Shown here: one piece after another, positions 1 through 8,316 of the stretch
Layout of the letters: every line of letters starts with the position of its first letter
How positions within the stretch are numbered: the stretch's first letter is position 1
Assembly: GCA_965207585.1 (NCBI GenBank)
Contig: CBDBMT010000003.1
Span: 558,001-622,000, forward strand
Length of the DNA: 64,000 nt
Direction: 5' to 3'
Source: Bin87 sp965207585
Lineage (GTDB): Bacteria > Chloroflexota > Dehalococcoidia > Lucifugimonadales > UBA3495
Made by a program: the position numbers and the translations under genes
Notes under the pieces: model-generated
The model's input: only the letters and a program-made list of their open reading frames with translations
Told to the model about the DNA's origin: nothing
Database searches by the model: none

Positions 1-1
1 C

Positions 2-316
2 GTGGCGGTCTTCGCGCACCCGTGGTTCGAGCGGCGGGGCAACGAGCCCGAGCCGGAACAATCCCTGATCGAAACCGTTGAGGAACTCAAGGCCGCCGGT
101 CTGCACGGCATGGAAGTCCACTACTCCATGTATGACGAGGCGACGGTGGACTGGCTAGCCGACGTGGCGCGGGCCTACGACCTGATCCCCTGCGGCGGCA
201 GCGACTATCACCACAGCGGGAACTCCCGCGAGCCGCTGCCCGGCGTCAACGGGCCGCCCATGGAAACGGTGGAGCGGCTGGAGGAAGCCGCCCGGCAGCT
301 GGCATCGCGCCGGTAA
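2..316 (+). CDS. PHP-domain phosphoesterase, C-terminal part
   Basis: This is the 3' end of a gene that begins before the window. The visible 104 residues carry late PHP-domain metal motifs: a His in FAHPWF near the start and GSDYHHSG near residue 67. Between them lies LHGMEVHYSMYD, typical of the YciV/TrpH-like group of PHP phosphoesterases, which act on nucleotides or short RNA. The family call is firm, but the substrate cannot be told from this part. The next gene follows after about 40 bases on the same strand. Confidence 0.75.
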   Translation: MAVFAHPWFERRGNEPEPEQSLIETVEELKAAGLHGMEVHYSMYDEATVDWLADVARAYDLIPCGGSDYHHSGNSREPLPGVNGPPMETVERLEEAARQLASRR

Positions 317-356
317 CGCGCGACCCACTCGGGTCGGGCAACGGTGGGGCGCCGAA

Positions 357-1073
357 ATGTCGGGGGACGCGGCGACGCTGATCGGCCTGTGGGTGGTTGC
401 CTATCTCATCGGGGCGCTTCCGGTCTCCTATCTGCTGGCGCGCGCCCTGGGCGGAATCGACCTGCGGCAACACGGCAGCGGCAACGTGGGCGCCAGCAAT
501 TTCGCCAGCCAGATGGGAAGGAAGTGGTGGTTGCCCATCGCTGCCATCGACATGATACGGGGCGGCGGGCCGATTGTTGTCGGGCAGTACGTGTTGGGCC
601 TGTCGGCGATGCCCTGGTGGCTGATGCTGACGCCGCTCTTCACGATTTTGGGCAACAACTGGTCGCCATTCCTGCGCTTCACGGGGGGCCGCAGCGTGGG
701 CGCATGGGCCGGCGGGATACTGGGGATGTCGCCGGTCCTTTTTGCGGCCGGCCTGGCCCTGTACGTGCTGGGATGGCGGGTAACGCGGCGGTCCGCAGAG
801 TGGCTGTTGGCGGTGATGATCGCGCTACCGGTCATGGCGATTGCCTGGCCGGAGCGGTGGCTGCTGGTCGGCGGAAACGAGCAACTTGCGGTATTCGCGG
901 CGGCCGGAGCGGTCCTGATACTGGCGAAACGCCTGGCATCCAACGGACAGCCGGCGCCCGAGGACATGTCGCGGAGTACGGTACTGCTCAACCGGCTGCT
1001 GCGAGACCGGGATATCGCCGACCGGGAGGAGTGGCTCGCGCGCACCGCCGAGTATCAGAACGATGCGAGGTAA
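357..1073 (+). CDS. PlsY-like acyltransferase homologue with altered active-site motifs
   Basis: This is a 238-residue multi-pass membrane protein of the glycerol-3-phosphate acyltransferase (PlsY) family, whose members acylate glycerol-3-phosphate with acyl-phosphate. PlsY motif 1 is well kept (GSGNVGASNF near residue 40). Motif 2 reads DMIRGG instead of DxxKG. Motif 3 reads GNNWSPFLRFTGGRSVG, so the usual GH is GN and GGKG is GGRS. The fold is recognisable, but loss of the His and Lys positions makes normal catalysis doubtful. It lies 7 bases before the next membrane gene. Confidence 0.75.
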   Translation: MSGDAATLIGLWVVAYLIGALPVSYLLARALGGIDLRQHGSGNVGASNFASQMGRKWWLPIAAIDMIRGGGPIVVGQYVLGLSAMPWWLMLTPLFTILGNNWSPFLRFTGGRSVGAWAGGILGMSPVLFAAGLALYVLGWRVTRRSAEWLLAVMIALPVMAIAWPERWLLVGGNEQLAVFAAAGAVLILAKRLASNGQPAPEDMSRSTVLLNRLLRDRDIADREEWLARTAEYQNDAR

Positions 1074-1080
1074 CTAGGAT

Positions 1081-1590
1081 ATGGCAGAACAGCACACCGA
1101 TTCTCAGGCGATGACCTGCCACTGGCACCCGGCGGTACCCACGGGCCTGTCGTGCAGCCAGTGCCGGCGGCCGATCTGCACCGACTGCCTGGTGCAGGCG
1201 CCGGTGGGGATCCGCTGCCGGGAGTGCGGGAGGCCGGTGCCGGTGCCGACCTTCGACGTGCGGCCGTCCAACTACGCCAAGGCCGCAGTCGTGGCCGCGG
1301 TCATCGGCGTGCTCGGCGTGATCCTGTGGCTGACGCTCATCTTCTTCACCGGCACGCGCCTGATTTCGCTGGTGGTCACGCCCGTGGTTGTTGGCTACGC
1401 GGCCGGGGAGATCATCAGCCGGGTGGTCAACCTCAAACGCAGCAAGGGACTGATGTACATCGCCGGCGGAACGGTGGTGCTCAGCTCGCTGGTCGCCATG
1501 ATCCTGACCGGAGGTCTGGTGTTGAGCCTGTGGGGCATTCTCGCCCTCATCCTGGGCGTGCTGATCGCCATCGCACGGGTCCGGCTGTAG
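1081..1590 (+). CDS. Zinc-finger-headed membrane protein
   Basis: The 169-residue product has an N-terminal B-box-like zinc site (CHWHP, CSQC, CTDC, CREC within residues 12-50) followed by about four hydrophobic segments (roughly residues 65-87, 92-110, 125-145 and 147-166). This cytoplasmic zinc finger plus membrane bundle is common in Chloroflexota and Actinobacteria as an uncharacterised family. It starts 7 bases after the PlsY-like gene, so the two are probably co-transcribed. No enzyme motif is visible and the function is unknown. Confidence 0.7.
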   Translation: MAEQHTDSQAMTCHWHPAVPTGLSCSQCRRPICTDCLVQAPVGIRCRECGRPVPVPTFDVRPSNYAKAAVVAAVIGVLGVILWLTLIFFTGTRLISLVVTPVVVGYAAGEIISRVVNLKRSKGLMYIAGGTVVLSSLVAMILTGGLVLSLWGILALILGVLIAIARVRL

Positions 1591-1618
1591 GGGACCGGAG
1601 TCGGATGGCATCTCTTAA

Positions 1619-1692
1619 TCCGCTCTTCCTGAGCTTGTCGAAGGATGGGTGGACCGGAGCCAGCATGGTTCGGAGGCTCACCATGAGCGGAT
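1619..1692. repeat. Intergenic palindromic repeat (GAGCTTGTCGAAGG type)
   Basis: The gap between two convergent genes holds an imperfect inverted repeat. CCGCTC followed by TGAGCTTGTCGAAGG on the left mirrors GGTTCGGAGGCTCACC and GAGCGG on the right. Repeats with this TGAGCTTGTCGAA core are scattered between genes in many bacteria. Here it may also act as a bidirectional terminator, but no T-run follows. Confidence 0.5.
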
Positions 1693-1718
1693 GTAGAGGA
1701 CTTGGCAATCGTCCAGTT

Positions 1719-2210
1719 TCATCCGCCGACAGAGTTTTCCGCCCACAGCCGGCGCACGGTGTCCCGGGTGATGCCGGACCGGAAGCCCCGGCGCTGCAGG
1801 TAGTCCCACATCTTGCGGTGGAAGTCCGCATAGGGCATTACGCCTCGAGCGAGCAATCGCTGGGCGCGCCGCTCCCCCGCGCGATAGGCGGCGTCAACCT
1901 CATCCAGACCGACCAGGGCTTCGTCAATGATAGGATCGGCGATCCCCTTGCCGCGCAGCTCCCGCCGAATGAGTGAGGACCCGCGCGGTTTGCGCCGTTC
2001 GCGGCTGTTCCGCCACTGCCTGGCATACTCCACGTCATCCAGGTAGCCGTACCGCTTGAGGGAGGTCAGCGCCTGCTCCACGACGGGCTGCTCGAAATCT
2101 CGCCCCACCCGCCGCCGGACCTCCGCAACTGTCCTCGGCTTGAAGCTCACATAGCGCAGGGCAACCCGCAGGGCGTCCGGATAGGAAGCCGACTTCTCCG
2201 GAGTCTCCAT
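1719..2210 (-). CDS. recX: Regulatory protein RecX
   Basis: The 163-residue protein is a RecX family member that modulates RecA filaments. It has the usual three-helix repeats, including ALRYVSFKPRTVAEVRRRV near residue 15, LKRYGYLDDVEYARQW near 55, and a C-terminal segment YLQRRGFRSGITRDTVRRLW. It lies 60 bases downstream of recA on the same strand, the classic recA-recX order. Length is normal for the family. Confidence 0.93.
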   Translation of the reverse strand: METPEKSASYPDALRVALRYVSFKPRTVAEVRRRVGRDFEQPVVEQALTSLKRYGYLDDVEYARQWRNSRERRKPRGSSLIRRELRGKGIADPIIDEALVGLDEVDAAYRAGERRAQRLLARGVMPYADFHRKMWDYLQRRGFRSGITRDTVRRLWAENSVGG

Positions 2211-2270
2211 GCCGCACCTCCGGCCCTGCCGCTCACCGGCCGCCCGGGTATGCCGCGTCCCCAGTCCTCG

Positions 2271-3380
2271 CTAGTTCAGGCTGACGGAGTTGGGGCTGGC
2301 GATGTAGGCGGCGGCATCGGCAGCCGAGCCGTCCAGGTGGCCATTGGCGTCTGGCAGGTCTTCTTCGGGCAACTCGTCACCCCGGATCAGGGCCTCGATT
2401 TCGTCGGCAATTTCGCTGTGCTCCAGGAGGAAGTTCTTGGAGTTTTCGCGGCCCTGTCCCAGGCGGGTTTCGCCGTAGGAGTAAAAGGCCCCGGCCTTCC
2501 TGATGATGTTCTGGTTAACGCCGATGTCCAGCAGGTCGCCCATCTTGCTGATGCCCTGGTTGAACATGATGTCGAACTCGGCGACGCGGAAGGGCGCCGC
2601 GACCTTGTTCTTGACGATGCGGGCGCGGACCCGGCTGCCGATGATCTCCGAACCCTGCTTCAGCGACTCGCTGCGCCGCAGGTCAATGCGCACGGAACTG
2701 TAGAACTTGAGCGCCCGGCCGCCGGGAGTGACCTCCGGGCTGCCGTAGCTGATGCCGATCTTCTCGCGGATCTGGTTGATGAAGACGACGGCGGTGCGGG
2801 AGCGGTTGATGGTAGCGGTCAGCTTGCGCAGGGCCTGGGACATCAGGCGGGCCTGCATACCCACGTGCACGTCGCCCATATCGCCCTCAATCTCGGCCTG
2901 GGGAACCAGGGCGGCCACGCTGTCGATGACGACGGCGTCAACGGCGCCGCTGCTGACCAGCTTCTCGGTGATGTCCAGCGCCTGCTCCGCGGAGTCGGGT
3001 TGCGAGATGAGCAGGTCGTTCAGGTCCAGGCCGCAGTTGGTGGCGTACTGCGGGTCCAGGGCGTGCTCAGCGTCGATGTAGGCGGCGAGGCCGCCCATGC
3101 GCTGGGTCTCGGTCATGATGTGGATGGCAAGGGTGGACTTGCCGGCCGACTCCCCGCCGTAGATCTCGGTAACACGGCCGCGAGGCAAGCCGCCGACGCC
3201 CAGTGCCAGGTCCAGGGACAGCGAGCCGGTGGGGATCACGTTGGTGATCAGGTGGGCGACCTGCTCGTCGCCGCGCATCACCGCGCCCTTGCCATGGTCC
3301 TTTTCAATGCGACCCAGGGCGACCTCGAGGGCGGCCAGCTTGTTCTTGTCGAGATTCAGGGTTTCGGGGTTGATTGCCAT
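2271..3380 (-). CDS. recA: Recombinase RecA
   Basis: RecA forms ATP-dependent filaments on single-stranded DNA for recombinational repair and stimulates LexA self-cleavage. The 369-residue product carries Walker A (GGESAGKST, residues 75-83), the MAW-like stretch around Y103, the VVIDSVAALVPQAE Walker B region, and the loop residues of DNA-binding L1 and L2. Start chosen at MAINPETLN because GGGAGG lies 7 bases upstream; an upstream in-frame extension of 22 codons lacks homology. No intein is present. Confidence 0.97.
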   Translation of the reverse strand: MAINPETLNLDKNKLAALEVALGRIEKDHGKGAVMRGDEQVAHLITNVIPTGSLSLDLALGVGGLPRGRVTEIYGGESAGKSTLAIHIMTETQRMGGLAAYIDAEHALDPQYATNCGLDLNDLLISQPDSAEQALDITEKLVSSGAVDAVVIDSVAALVPQAEIEGDMGDVHVGMQARLMSQALRKLTATINRSRTAVVFINQIREKIGISYGSPEVTPGGRALKFYSSVRIDLRRSESLKQGSEIIGSRVRARIVKNKVAAPFRVAEFDIMFNQGISKMGDLLDIGVNQNIIRKAGAFYSYGETRLGQGRENSKNFLLEHSEIADEIEALIRGDELPEEDLPDANGHLDGSAADAAAYIASPNSVSLN

Positions 3381-3417
3381 CGTTAGCCTCCCGCACGGCT
3401 GGTTTGCACTTACGGGG

Positions 3418-3450
3418 AGTTTAGCACGCGCGTTCCATTCATGCAATGGA
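3418..3450 (-). promoter_or_regulatory. recA promoter with overlapping inverted repeat
   Basis: On the minus strand TTGCAT (3441-3446) and TAAACT (3418-3423) are separated by 17 bases, a good sigma-70-type promoter about 40 bases before the recA start. The -35 box lies inside a perfect inverted repeat TCCATT-GCATG-AATGGA (3434-3450). It could be an operator, perhaps for the SOS response, but it does not match a LexA box known to me. Confidence 0.5.
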
Positions 3451-3506
3451 GCAATGTCGTTATTTTGGCGGGATTTGCGGGGCGCACGGCCCCGGGGCTA
3501 GAAGTC

Positions 3507-3737
3507 TCAATAGCCGCCTTCGAACCCGATGGTGACCACGCCATTCTCGACGATGATGGGGGTGATCCGCTCGCCGCCGGAGAGTTCCAGGAGGGCCGGC
3601 ACCTGGTCGGGCTGCTTGGAGACGTCGATCTCGGTGTAGGCCACGCGCTGGCGGCGGTAGTGCATCTTGGCCTGCGCGGAGAAGGGACAATCGGGATGAG
3701 TGTAGAGGATGATTTCGGTATCGTTGGTGGTAGTCAA
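3507..3737 (-). CDS. Glutaredoxin-like protein
   Basis: The 76-residue protein has a glutaredoxin/NrdH-like thioredoxin fold with a monothiol CPFS site at residues 17-20 (LYTHPDCPFS) and the cis-Pro segment RITPIIVEN. It probably reduces disulfides or handles glutathione-like thiols. The start is a TTG preceded by AGGAG at a 6-base spacing; the longer in-frame extension upstream is Arg-rich and lacks homology. It is monocistronic and divergent from nothing obvious. Confidence 0.8.
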   Translation of the reverse strand: MTTTNDTEIILYTHPDCPFSAQAKMHYRRQRVAYTEIDVSKQPDQVPALLELSGGERITPIIVENGVVTIGFEGGY

Positions 3738-3840
3738 TTTGATCTCCTGCTGTTGCCGACGCAAAGTCGTGAGACTGCGATGTGCTTCCCGGTGGGCAAT
3801 TGTACGTAGGGGCCTGGGAAAGCGCAACGAGAGGTGTCCG

Positions 3841-3993
3841 CCTCATGCGTACCGGCTTTCGCAAATCGTCAGAGGCAGGATTTTCAAGATTTAGGGATTA
3901 TCAGGATTAGAACCGTCCCATGATGGAGCTCTCCCAATCCTGCTCAATCCTAAAATCCCGTAAATCCTGATTCCGACGTTTCTCCGCCGCAAA
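3841..3993. repeat. Interspersed palindromic repeat, long form (copy a)
   Basis: This copy starts with the outer arm CTCATGCGTACCGGCTTTCG, then the inner arm TCAGAGGCAGGATTTTCAAG. It ends with AAATCCTGATTCCGACGTTT and CGCCGCAAA. The right outer arm runs into the moxR stop codon, so the repeat abuts or overlaps that gene's 3' end. It fills the gap between glutaredoxin and moxR. Confidence 0.8.
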
Positions 3994-4947
3994 TCAGACC
4001 GGCACGGTCTGCGCTTCCAGCACTTCGTTGACCACCGATTCCTGGCTGCGTTCGCGCAGGCGCGCCATGCTCTTCAGGATGATGCGATGGGCCAGGGCGG
4101 GAGTGGCCAGCGTCTTGATGTCGTCGGGCGTGACGTACTCCTGGCCGCGGATGCCGGCCAGGGCCTGAGCGCAGCGGTAGAGGCCCAGGGTGGCGCGGGG
4201 GCTGGCCCCCAGCTCAACGTCGGGATGCTCGCGGGTGGCGCGGATCACCTGCACCAGGTAGTCGCGCAACACCGGGTCGATGTACACCTGCCGGACCAGC
4301 GCCTGGATGCGCAACACGTCGTCCGCAGATGCCACGGGACCAAGGGAACCCAAAGGATCCGCGTCCTCGAAACGCTCCAGCATGGCGGTTTCGTCGTCTT
4401 CGGACGGATAGCCCAGACGGAGGCGGAGCAGGAAGCGGTCAATCTGCGCCTCGGGCAGCGGGAAGGTGCCCTCCAGCTCGATGGGGTTCTGGGTCGCCAG
4501 GACGAGGAACGGCGCGGGCAACTGCACCGTATCCTGGTCGACGGTGACCTGCCGTTCGGCCATGGCTTCCAGCAGCGCGGACTGAGTTCTGGGCGTGGCG
4601 CGGTTGATCTCGTCGGCCAGGACAACTTGAGAGATCACCGGGCCGGGGCGGAATTCGAACTGCCCATTGTGCTGGTTGTAGTAATGGATGCCGGTGATGT
4701 CCGAGGGCATCAGGTCGGGAGTGAACTGGATGCGACGGAACTCGCAGTCCAGGGAGTAGGCCAGCGAGCGGGCGAGGGTGGTCTTGCCGATCCCCGGCAC
4801 GTCCTCAACCAATATGTGCCCCGCGCTGAAGAGGGCGGCCAGGGTGTATTCGATGACCTCATCCTTGCCGACAATGGCCAGCTGGACGTTGTCGCGGATC
4901 CTGGCGGCAGTGTCCGCGATCTGCTGTGCCTGGGCTGCGGTGATCAC
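3994..4947 (-). CDS. MoxR-family AAA+ ATPase
   Basis: The 317-residue protein is a MoxR-type AAA+ chaperone that remodels or matures partner proteins, often VWA-domain ones. Walker A is GIGKTTLA (about 53-60). Walker B is VVLADEINRATPRTQSALLEAM (about 107-128). Sensor 1 is VLATQNPIE, and ASPRATLGLYRCAQA is the C-terminal lid. Its first codons overlap the stop of the upstream nucleotidyltransferase by four bases (ATGA), so translation is probably coupled. No VWA or DUF58 partner is in the immediate neighbourhood. Confidence 0.93.
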   Translation of the reverse strand: MITAAQAQQIADTAARIRDNVQLAIVGKDEVIEYTLAALFSAGHILVEDVPGIGKTTLARSLAYSLDCEFRRIQFTPDLMPSDITGIHYYNQHNGQFEFRPGPVISQVVLADEINRATPRTQSALLEAMAERQVTVDQDTVQLPAPFLVLATQNPIELEGTFPLPEAQIDRFLLRLRLGYPSEDDETAMLERFEDADPLGSLGPVASADDVLRIQALVRQVYIDPVLRDYLVQVIRATREHPDVELGASPRATLGLYRCAQALAGIRGQEYVTPDDIKTLATPALAHRIILKSMARLRERSQESVVNEVLEAQTVPV

Positions 4948-5672
4948 TGCGCCGCCTCGGACGGGCCGGCGACCAGGGAAGACAGGTGCTCCTCCGCTTC
5001 CCGCAGATCCTTGGGGGAGTCGACGCTGCGCCAGAAGGCGTCGGTGGATACGGCGGACATGCGACCCGCGGCCGCCAGTGCCGGGAAGGTCGTGGTCTCG
5101 TGGTCGCCGATCTCGGGCAGCAGGTCGCGAATGCCGGGGTGGAGGACATAGACGCCTCCGTTGATCGCGTAGGGGAGCACTGCCTTCTCACGAAACTGGT
5201 CTACGATGCCGTCCGCGCCGGTGTCCACTATGCCGTAGGGACTGGTCATCGGCACGGTGAGGATGGTGGCGCAGTGGGCCGGGTTCAGGCGGCGGCGCGC
5301 ATGGTAGTCGGCGATAAGCTCGGGCAGCGAAGCGTCGGTGATGACGTCGCCGTTCGTGGCAATCACCGGACGATCGTCACCGGGCAGCAAGTCCAGGCCT
5401 TGCCGGAGAGCCCCTCCCCTGCCGAGCGGAGCGTCCTCCCGGCTGTAGTGCGCGCGGACCCCATGCTCGCTGCCGTCACCGAAATAGTCTCCCACCGCGT
5501 CGGCCAGGTGGCCCACCAGGAAGACAACATCGGTGACGCCGGCCTCGCGCAGCCAGCTGACCTGGTGCCAGAGGATGGGGCGACCGCACAAGTTGATCAT
5601 GGGCTTGGGCACGGTGTCGGTCAGGGGACGCAGCCTTTCACCCTTGCCGCCGGCGAGAATCAGTGCGTACAT
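4944..5672 (-). CDS. NTP-sugar nucleotidyltransferase
   Basis: The 242-residue enzyme is of the glucose-1-phosphate thymidylyl/mannose-1-phosphate guanylyltransferase fold. It opens with MYALILAGGKGERLRPLT, followed by KPMINLCGRPI, NGDVITD and the metal-binding SPYGIVD and NGGVYVL segments. It transfers a nucleotide to a sugar phosphate for cell-surface or glycan synthesis. The start was set at MYALILAGG because that is the conserved beginning of the family; a 13-codon upstream extension is possible. It overlaps moxR by four bases. Confidence 0.88.
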   Translation of the reverse strand: MYALILAGGKGERLRPLTDTVPKPMINLCGRPILWHQVSWLREAGVTDVVFLVGHLADAVGDYFGDGSEHGVRAHYSREDAPLGRGGALRQGLDLLPGDDRPVIATNGDVITDASLPELIADYHARRRLNPAHCATILTVPMTSPYGIVDTGADGIVDQFREKAVLPYAINGGVYVLHPGIRDLLPEIGDHETTTFPALAAAGRMSAVSTDAFWRSVDSPKDLREAEEHLSSLVAGPSEAAQ

Positions 5673-5732
5673 GGCAGACGGTATGCTAATGCGGCCGGCG
5701 GGTGGGGTCAATGGGAATTGCGGTTGCGCGGA

Positions 5733-5945
5733 TCACAGCAGTTCGCGGAACTCTTCAACCGTCAGCCCGGCCTGCGTAATGATGTTACCCATGGTTCCGG
5801 GCCTTATCGGGTTATGGCGAGGGATGGATATCCTGACTCTTCCCTTTTCCATTCGGATGTGTTTGCTTTGCTTGATGATGCGGAAGCCGGCTTTACGCAA
5901 GGCCCGCACCGCGTCCAAATGGTTGACGCCGGGAAACACCGGCAT
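5733..5945 (-). CDS. hicA: HicA-type mRNA interferase toxin
   Basis: The 70-residue protein is a HicA (YcfA-like) double-stranded-RNA-binding-fold toxin that cleaves mRNA. The catalytic His is in SKHIRM (H29), followed by ISIPRHNPIRPGTMGNIITQAGL, the family signature. It follows hicB by 2 bases on the same strand, so the antitoxin is made first. Confidence 0.9.
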   Translation of the reverse strand: MPVFPGVNHLDAVRALRKAGFRIIKQSKHIRMEKGRVRISIPRHNPIRPGTMGNIITQAGLTVEEFRELL

Positions 5946-5947
5946 AA

Positions 5948-6415
5948 CTACACGATCACCTGGTCTTGATCATCAAGTTCAACAACTTTGATCAGAGGCG
6001 TACCCAACAGCAGCAATTCCTGCAGCATAATCAGCCACTCGCGAATGGCGATTTGGATGTTCTCCAGAGCCTCTTCGTAAGTTTCGCCCTCGGAAATGCA
6101 GCCGGGCAGTGTGGGACAAGAGACTGTATATCCTTCGGCGCTCTTGATCATCTCAATCTCGTACCGCCTCGCGGAGCCGCCTCGCCCAGTGTCGAGCTGC
6201 CAGCCGACGTCAACGTCCACCTCACGCAATTCTTCGTCAGCAATGACCGTCTCCCAGAAGAAACCTTCGCGCTCGCAAATGGAGCCGGTGATCTCGTACC
6301 CGATGTTTTCCAGCGCTTCTTCAGCGGTGGCGCCCTGCGCTTTACTGTCCGGCAGACCGGGACAAACCGCTACGTATCCTTCTTCCGATTTGTGCAGCAA
6401 AACCCGGTATTTCAT
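5948..6415 (-). CDS. hicB: HicB antitoxin with two tandem HicB domains
   Basis: HicB binds and neutralises HicA. This 155-residue version has two partial-RNase-H HicB folds in one chain. The first is residues 1-45 (KYRVLLHKSEEGYVAVCPGLP, then TAEEALENI). The second is about 83-130 (YEIEMIKSAEGYTVSCPTLPGCISEGETYEEALENI). Usual HicB proteins have one such fold plus a DNA-binding helix-turn-helix or ribbon-helix-helix, which is not evident here. The arrangement may change stoichiometry or remove autoregulation. Confidence 0.85.
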   Translation of the reverse strand: MKYRVLLHKSEEGYVAVCPGLPDSKAQGATAEEALENIGYEITGSICEREGFFWETVIADEELREVDVDVGWQLDTGRGGSARRYEIEMIKSAEGYTVSCPTLPGCISEGETYEEALENIQIAIREWLIMLQELLLLGTPLIKVVELDDQDQVIV

Positions 6416-6550
6416 GGCTGCTCCTCGCTAACCAACCTGTTCCAGAGATAAACCGGAATACGTGAACTCCCCACGATGAAGCAGCGCCCCTGCCTCCAGC
6501 GGCGGCAGAGGCGCTTCCTGCATTATACGGCAGGGTGGCGTTCGGGCAGG

Positions 6551-8233
6551 CTACTCGTAAGCCCGGGGCCGGAACTCCGACGCGCAGTACCGGACGTTCT
6601 CCCAGAATCCGGCCGCGTCCCGTTCGACGTTGACCGCTTGCAGGAAGTCCCTGCTGGGATCGTCGTAGATGATGCACGGAGCATACAGCGCGATGTCAGG
6701 GAAGGCGAACAAAAGTGCTATCACCAGGGCCATGCAGCCCATGAACGGCAAGACCCCGATGTACACGTCGGTAATCGTGCTTTCTCGTAACGCCTCCTGT
6801 GCTGCCGCGGTCTGTTCCGCCATCTGAGCGTCAACGTCCTGTCTGACGCCGTGGAGGATGTACAGGTTGATGCCCTCGGGCGGGCTGATCAGCGCCGCCT
6901 CCACCAGGATCACCATGATGATGCCGAACCACACCAGATCCACGCCGACGGCTTCCAGCGAGGGCGTGAGAATCGGAATGGTGGTCACCAGCATGGCGAA
7001 GCTCTCCATGAAGGTGCCCAGCAGCAGGTAGAAGAACACCAGGATGATCACGAACTGCAAGGCGTTGAGGTTCAGGCCGGTGATCCACTCCGAGATGTCC
7101 TGGGAGATGCCCAGGCGGGCGAAGGCGAAGCTGAGGGTGAAAGCCGCCATCACGATGAGCATGATCATCGACGAGGTGCGGACGGTGGAAATGATCGCGT
7201 CCAGGAGCATGATCCGAATGCCGCGCATGGACTGGTTCCAGTCCGCGTAGACGCCCTGGGGCTTCTTGTACAGTTCGTTGGCTATGGCCACCACCAACGC
7301 GCCGAACACCCCCAGTGCGGCAGCCTCGGTGGGCGTGGCCCAGCCGGTGTAGATGGAACCCAGCACCACGAAGATGATGATCAGCACCGGGATGATGGCC
7401 ACCAGGCCGACGGTCGCCTCCTTGACCATCCGCAGCCATTCGGCGACGGCCTCCGGATACGAAAGGGTGGAGCGGCCGCGGCGGTAGGCGGCGCGGTCCG
7501 CCGGGTCGGTCAGGCCGGCCTCGGTGGCCTGCTCCTGGCGCATGACGGCCATCTGCTCATCGGTATAGCGCCGAACCGCGACCCCGTGAAACCAGGCGCG
7601 ATACAGGCGACGAACCTCCTCGTCCATGGGCGCGGTGCGAGGCAGCAGCACCGACGTCACGACCATCATGAGAATCATGGTGAAGGCCAGCAGGAAGCCG
7701 GGCAGGAAGCCGCCCATGTAGAGGCGGCCGATGGACTCCTCTACCAGCACGCCGTAGATGATGAGTCCGATGCTGGGCGGGATCAGGATGCCGAGGGTTC
7801 CGCCGGCGGCCAGAGAGCCGATGACCAGGCGCTCGCTGTAGCCGCGCTGGCGGAAGGACGGCAGGGAAACCCGGCTGATGGTGGCGGAGGTGGCCACGCT
7901 GGAGCCGGAGCACGCGGCGAAGACCGCGCAGGAGGCGATGTTGGTGTGCAGCAGCCCGCCCGGCAGGAAAACCAGCCACCGGGACAGCGCGCCGTACATC
8001 CGCTCGCCCATGCCGGAGCGAAGCATCAACTCTCCCATGAGCAGGAACAGCGGCACCGCCACCAGGATGAAGTTGGTGTTGCTCTCCCACGCCTTGTTGC
8101 CCAGGATGTTCCACAGCGGAGCGTCCGAGAACATCTGCATCATCACCAGGGACAGCACTCCAAGCGCCCCGGCGACGTACAGCCCGATAATGAAGAAAAC
8201 CCCCATCATGCTGAAAGCAGCGATGATTGCCAT
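6551..8233 (-). CDS. dctM: TRAP transporter large permease (DctM)
   Basis: This is the 12-helix DctM subunit that moves an organic acid with sodium across the membrane. At 560 residues it is longer than the usual about 430. A cytoplasmic insertion lies around residues 205-265 (AWFHGVAVRRYTDEQMAVMRQ onward), and a soluble C-terminal tail of about 45 residues is present. Family motifs include FILVAVPLFLLMGELM, ACSGSSVATSATI, GTLGILIPPSIGLIIYG and GLNLNALQFVIILVFFYLLLG. It is last in the dctP-dctP-dctQ-dctM cluster. Confidence 0.93.
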   Translation of the reverse strand: MAIIAAFSMMGVFFIIGLYVAGALGVLSLVMMQMFSDAPLWNILGNKAWESNTNFILVAVPLFLLMGELMLRSGMGERMYGALSRWLVFLPGGLLHTNIASCAVFAACSGSSVATSATISRVSLPSFRQRGYSERLVIGSLAAGGTLGILIPPSIGLIIYGVLVEESIGRLYMGGFLPGFLLAFTMILMMVVTSVLLPRTAPMDEEVRRLYRAWFHGVAVRRYTDEQMAVMRQEQATEAGLTDPADRAAYRRGRSTLSYPEAVAEWLRMVKEATVGLVAIIPVLIIIFVVLGSIYTGWATPTEAAALGVFGALVVAIANELYKKPQGVYADWNQSMRGIRIMLLDAIISTVRTSSMIMLIVMAAFTLSFAFARLGISQDISEWITGLNLNALQFVIILVFFYLLLGTFMESFAMLVTTIPILTPSLEAVGVDLVWFGIIMVILVEAALISPPEGINLYILHGVRQDVDAQMAEQTAAAQEALRESTITDVYIGVLPFMGCMALVIALLFAFPDIALYAPCIIYDDPSRDFLQAVNVERDAAGFWENVRYCASEFRPRAYE

Positions 8234-8316
8234 ATTTCAGATTCCTCGGTGTGGCGGCAGCCGCCGGTTCTGCGGCTGCCGTGGGTCGGAGAAGTCGGTG
8301 GGAATGAGCAGTGCGG

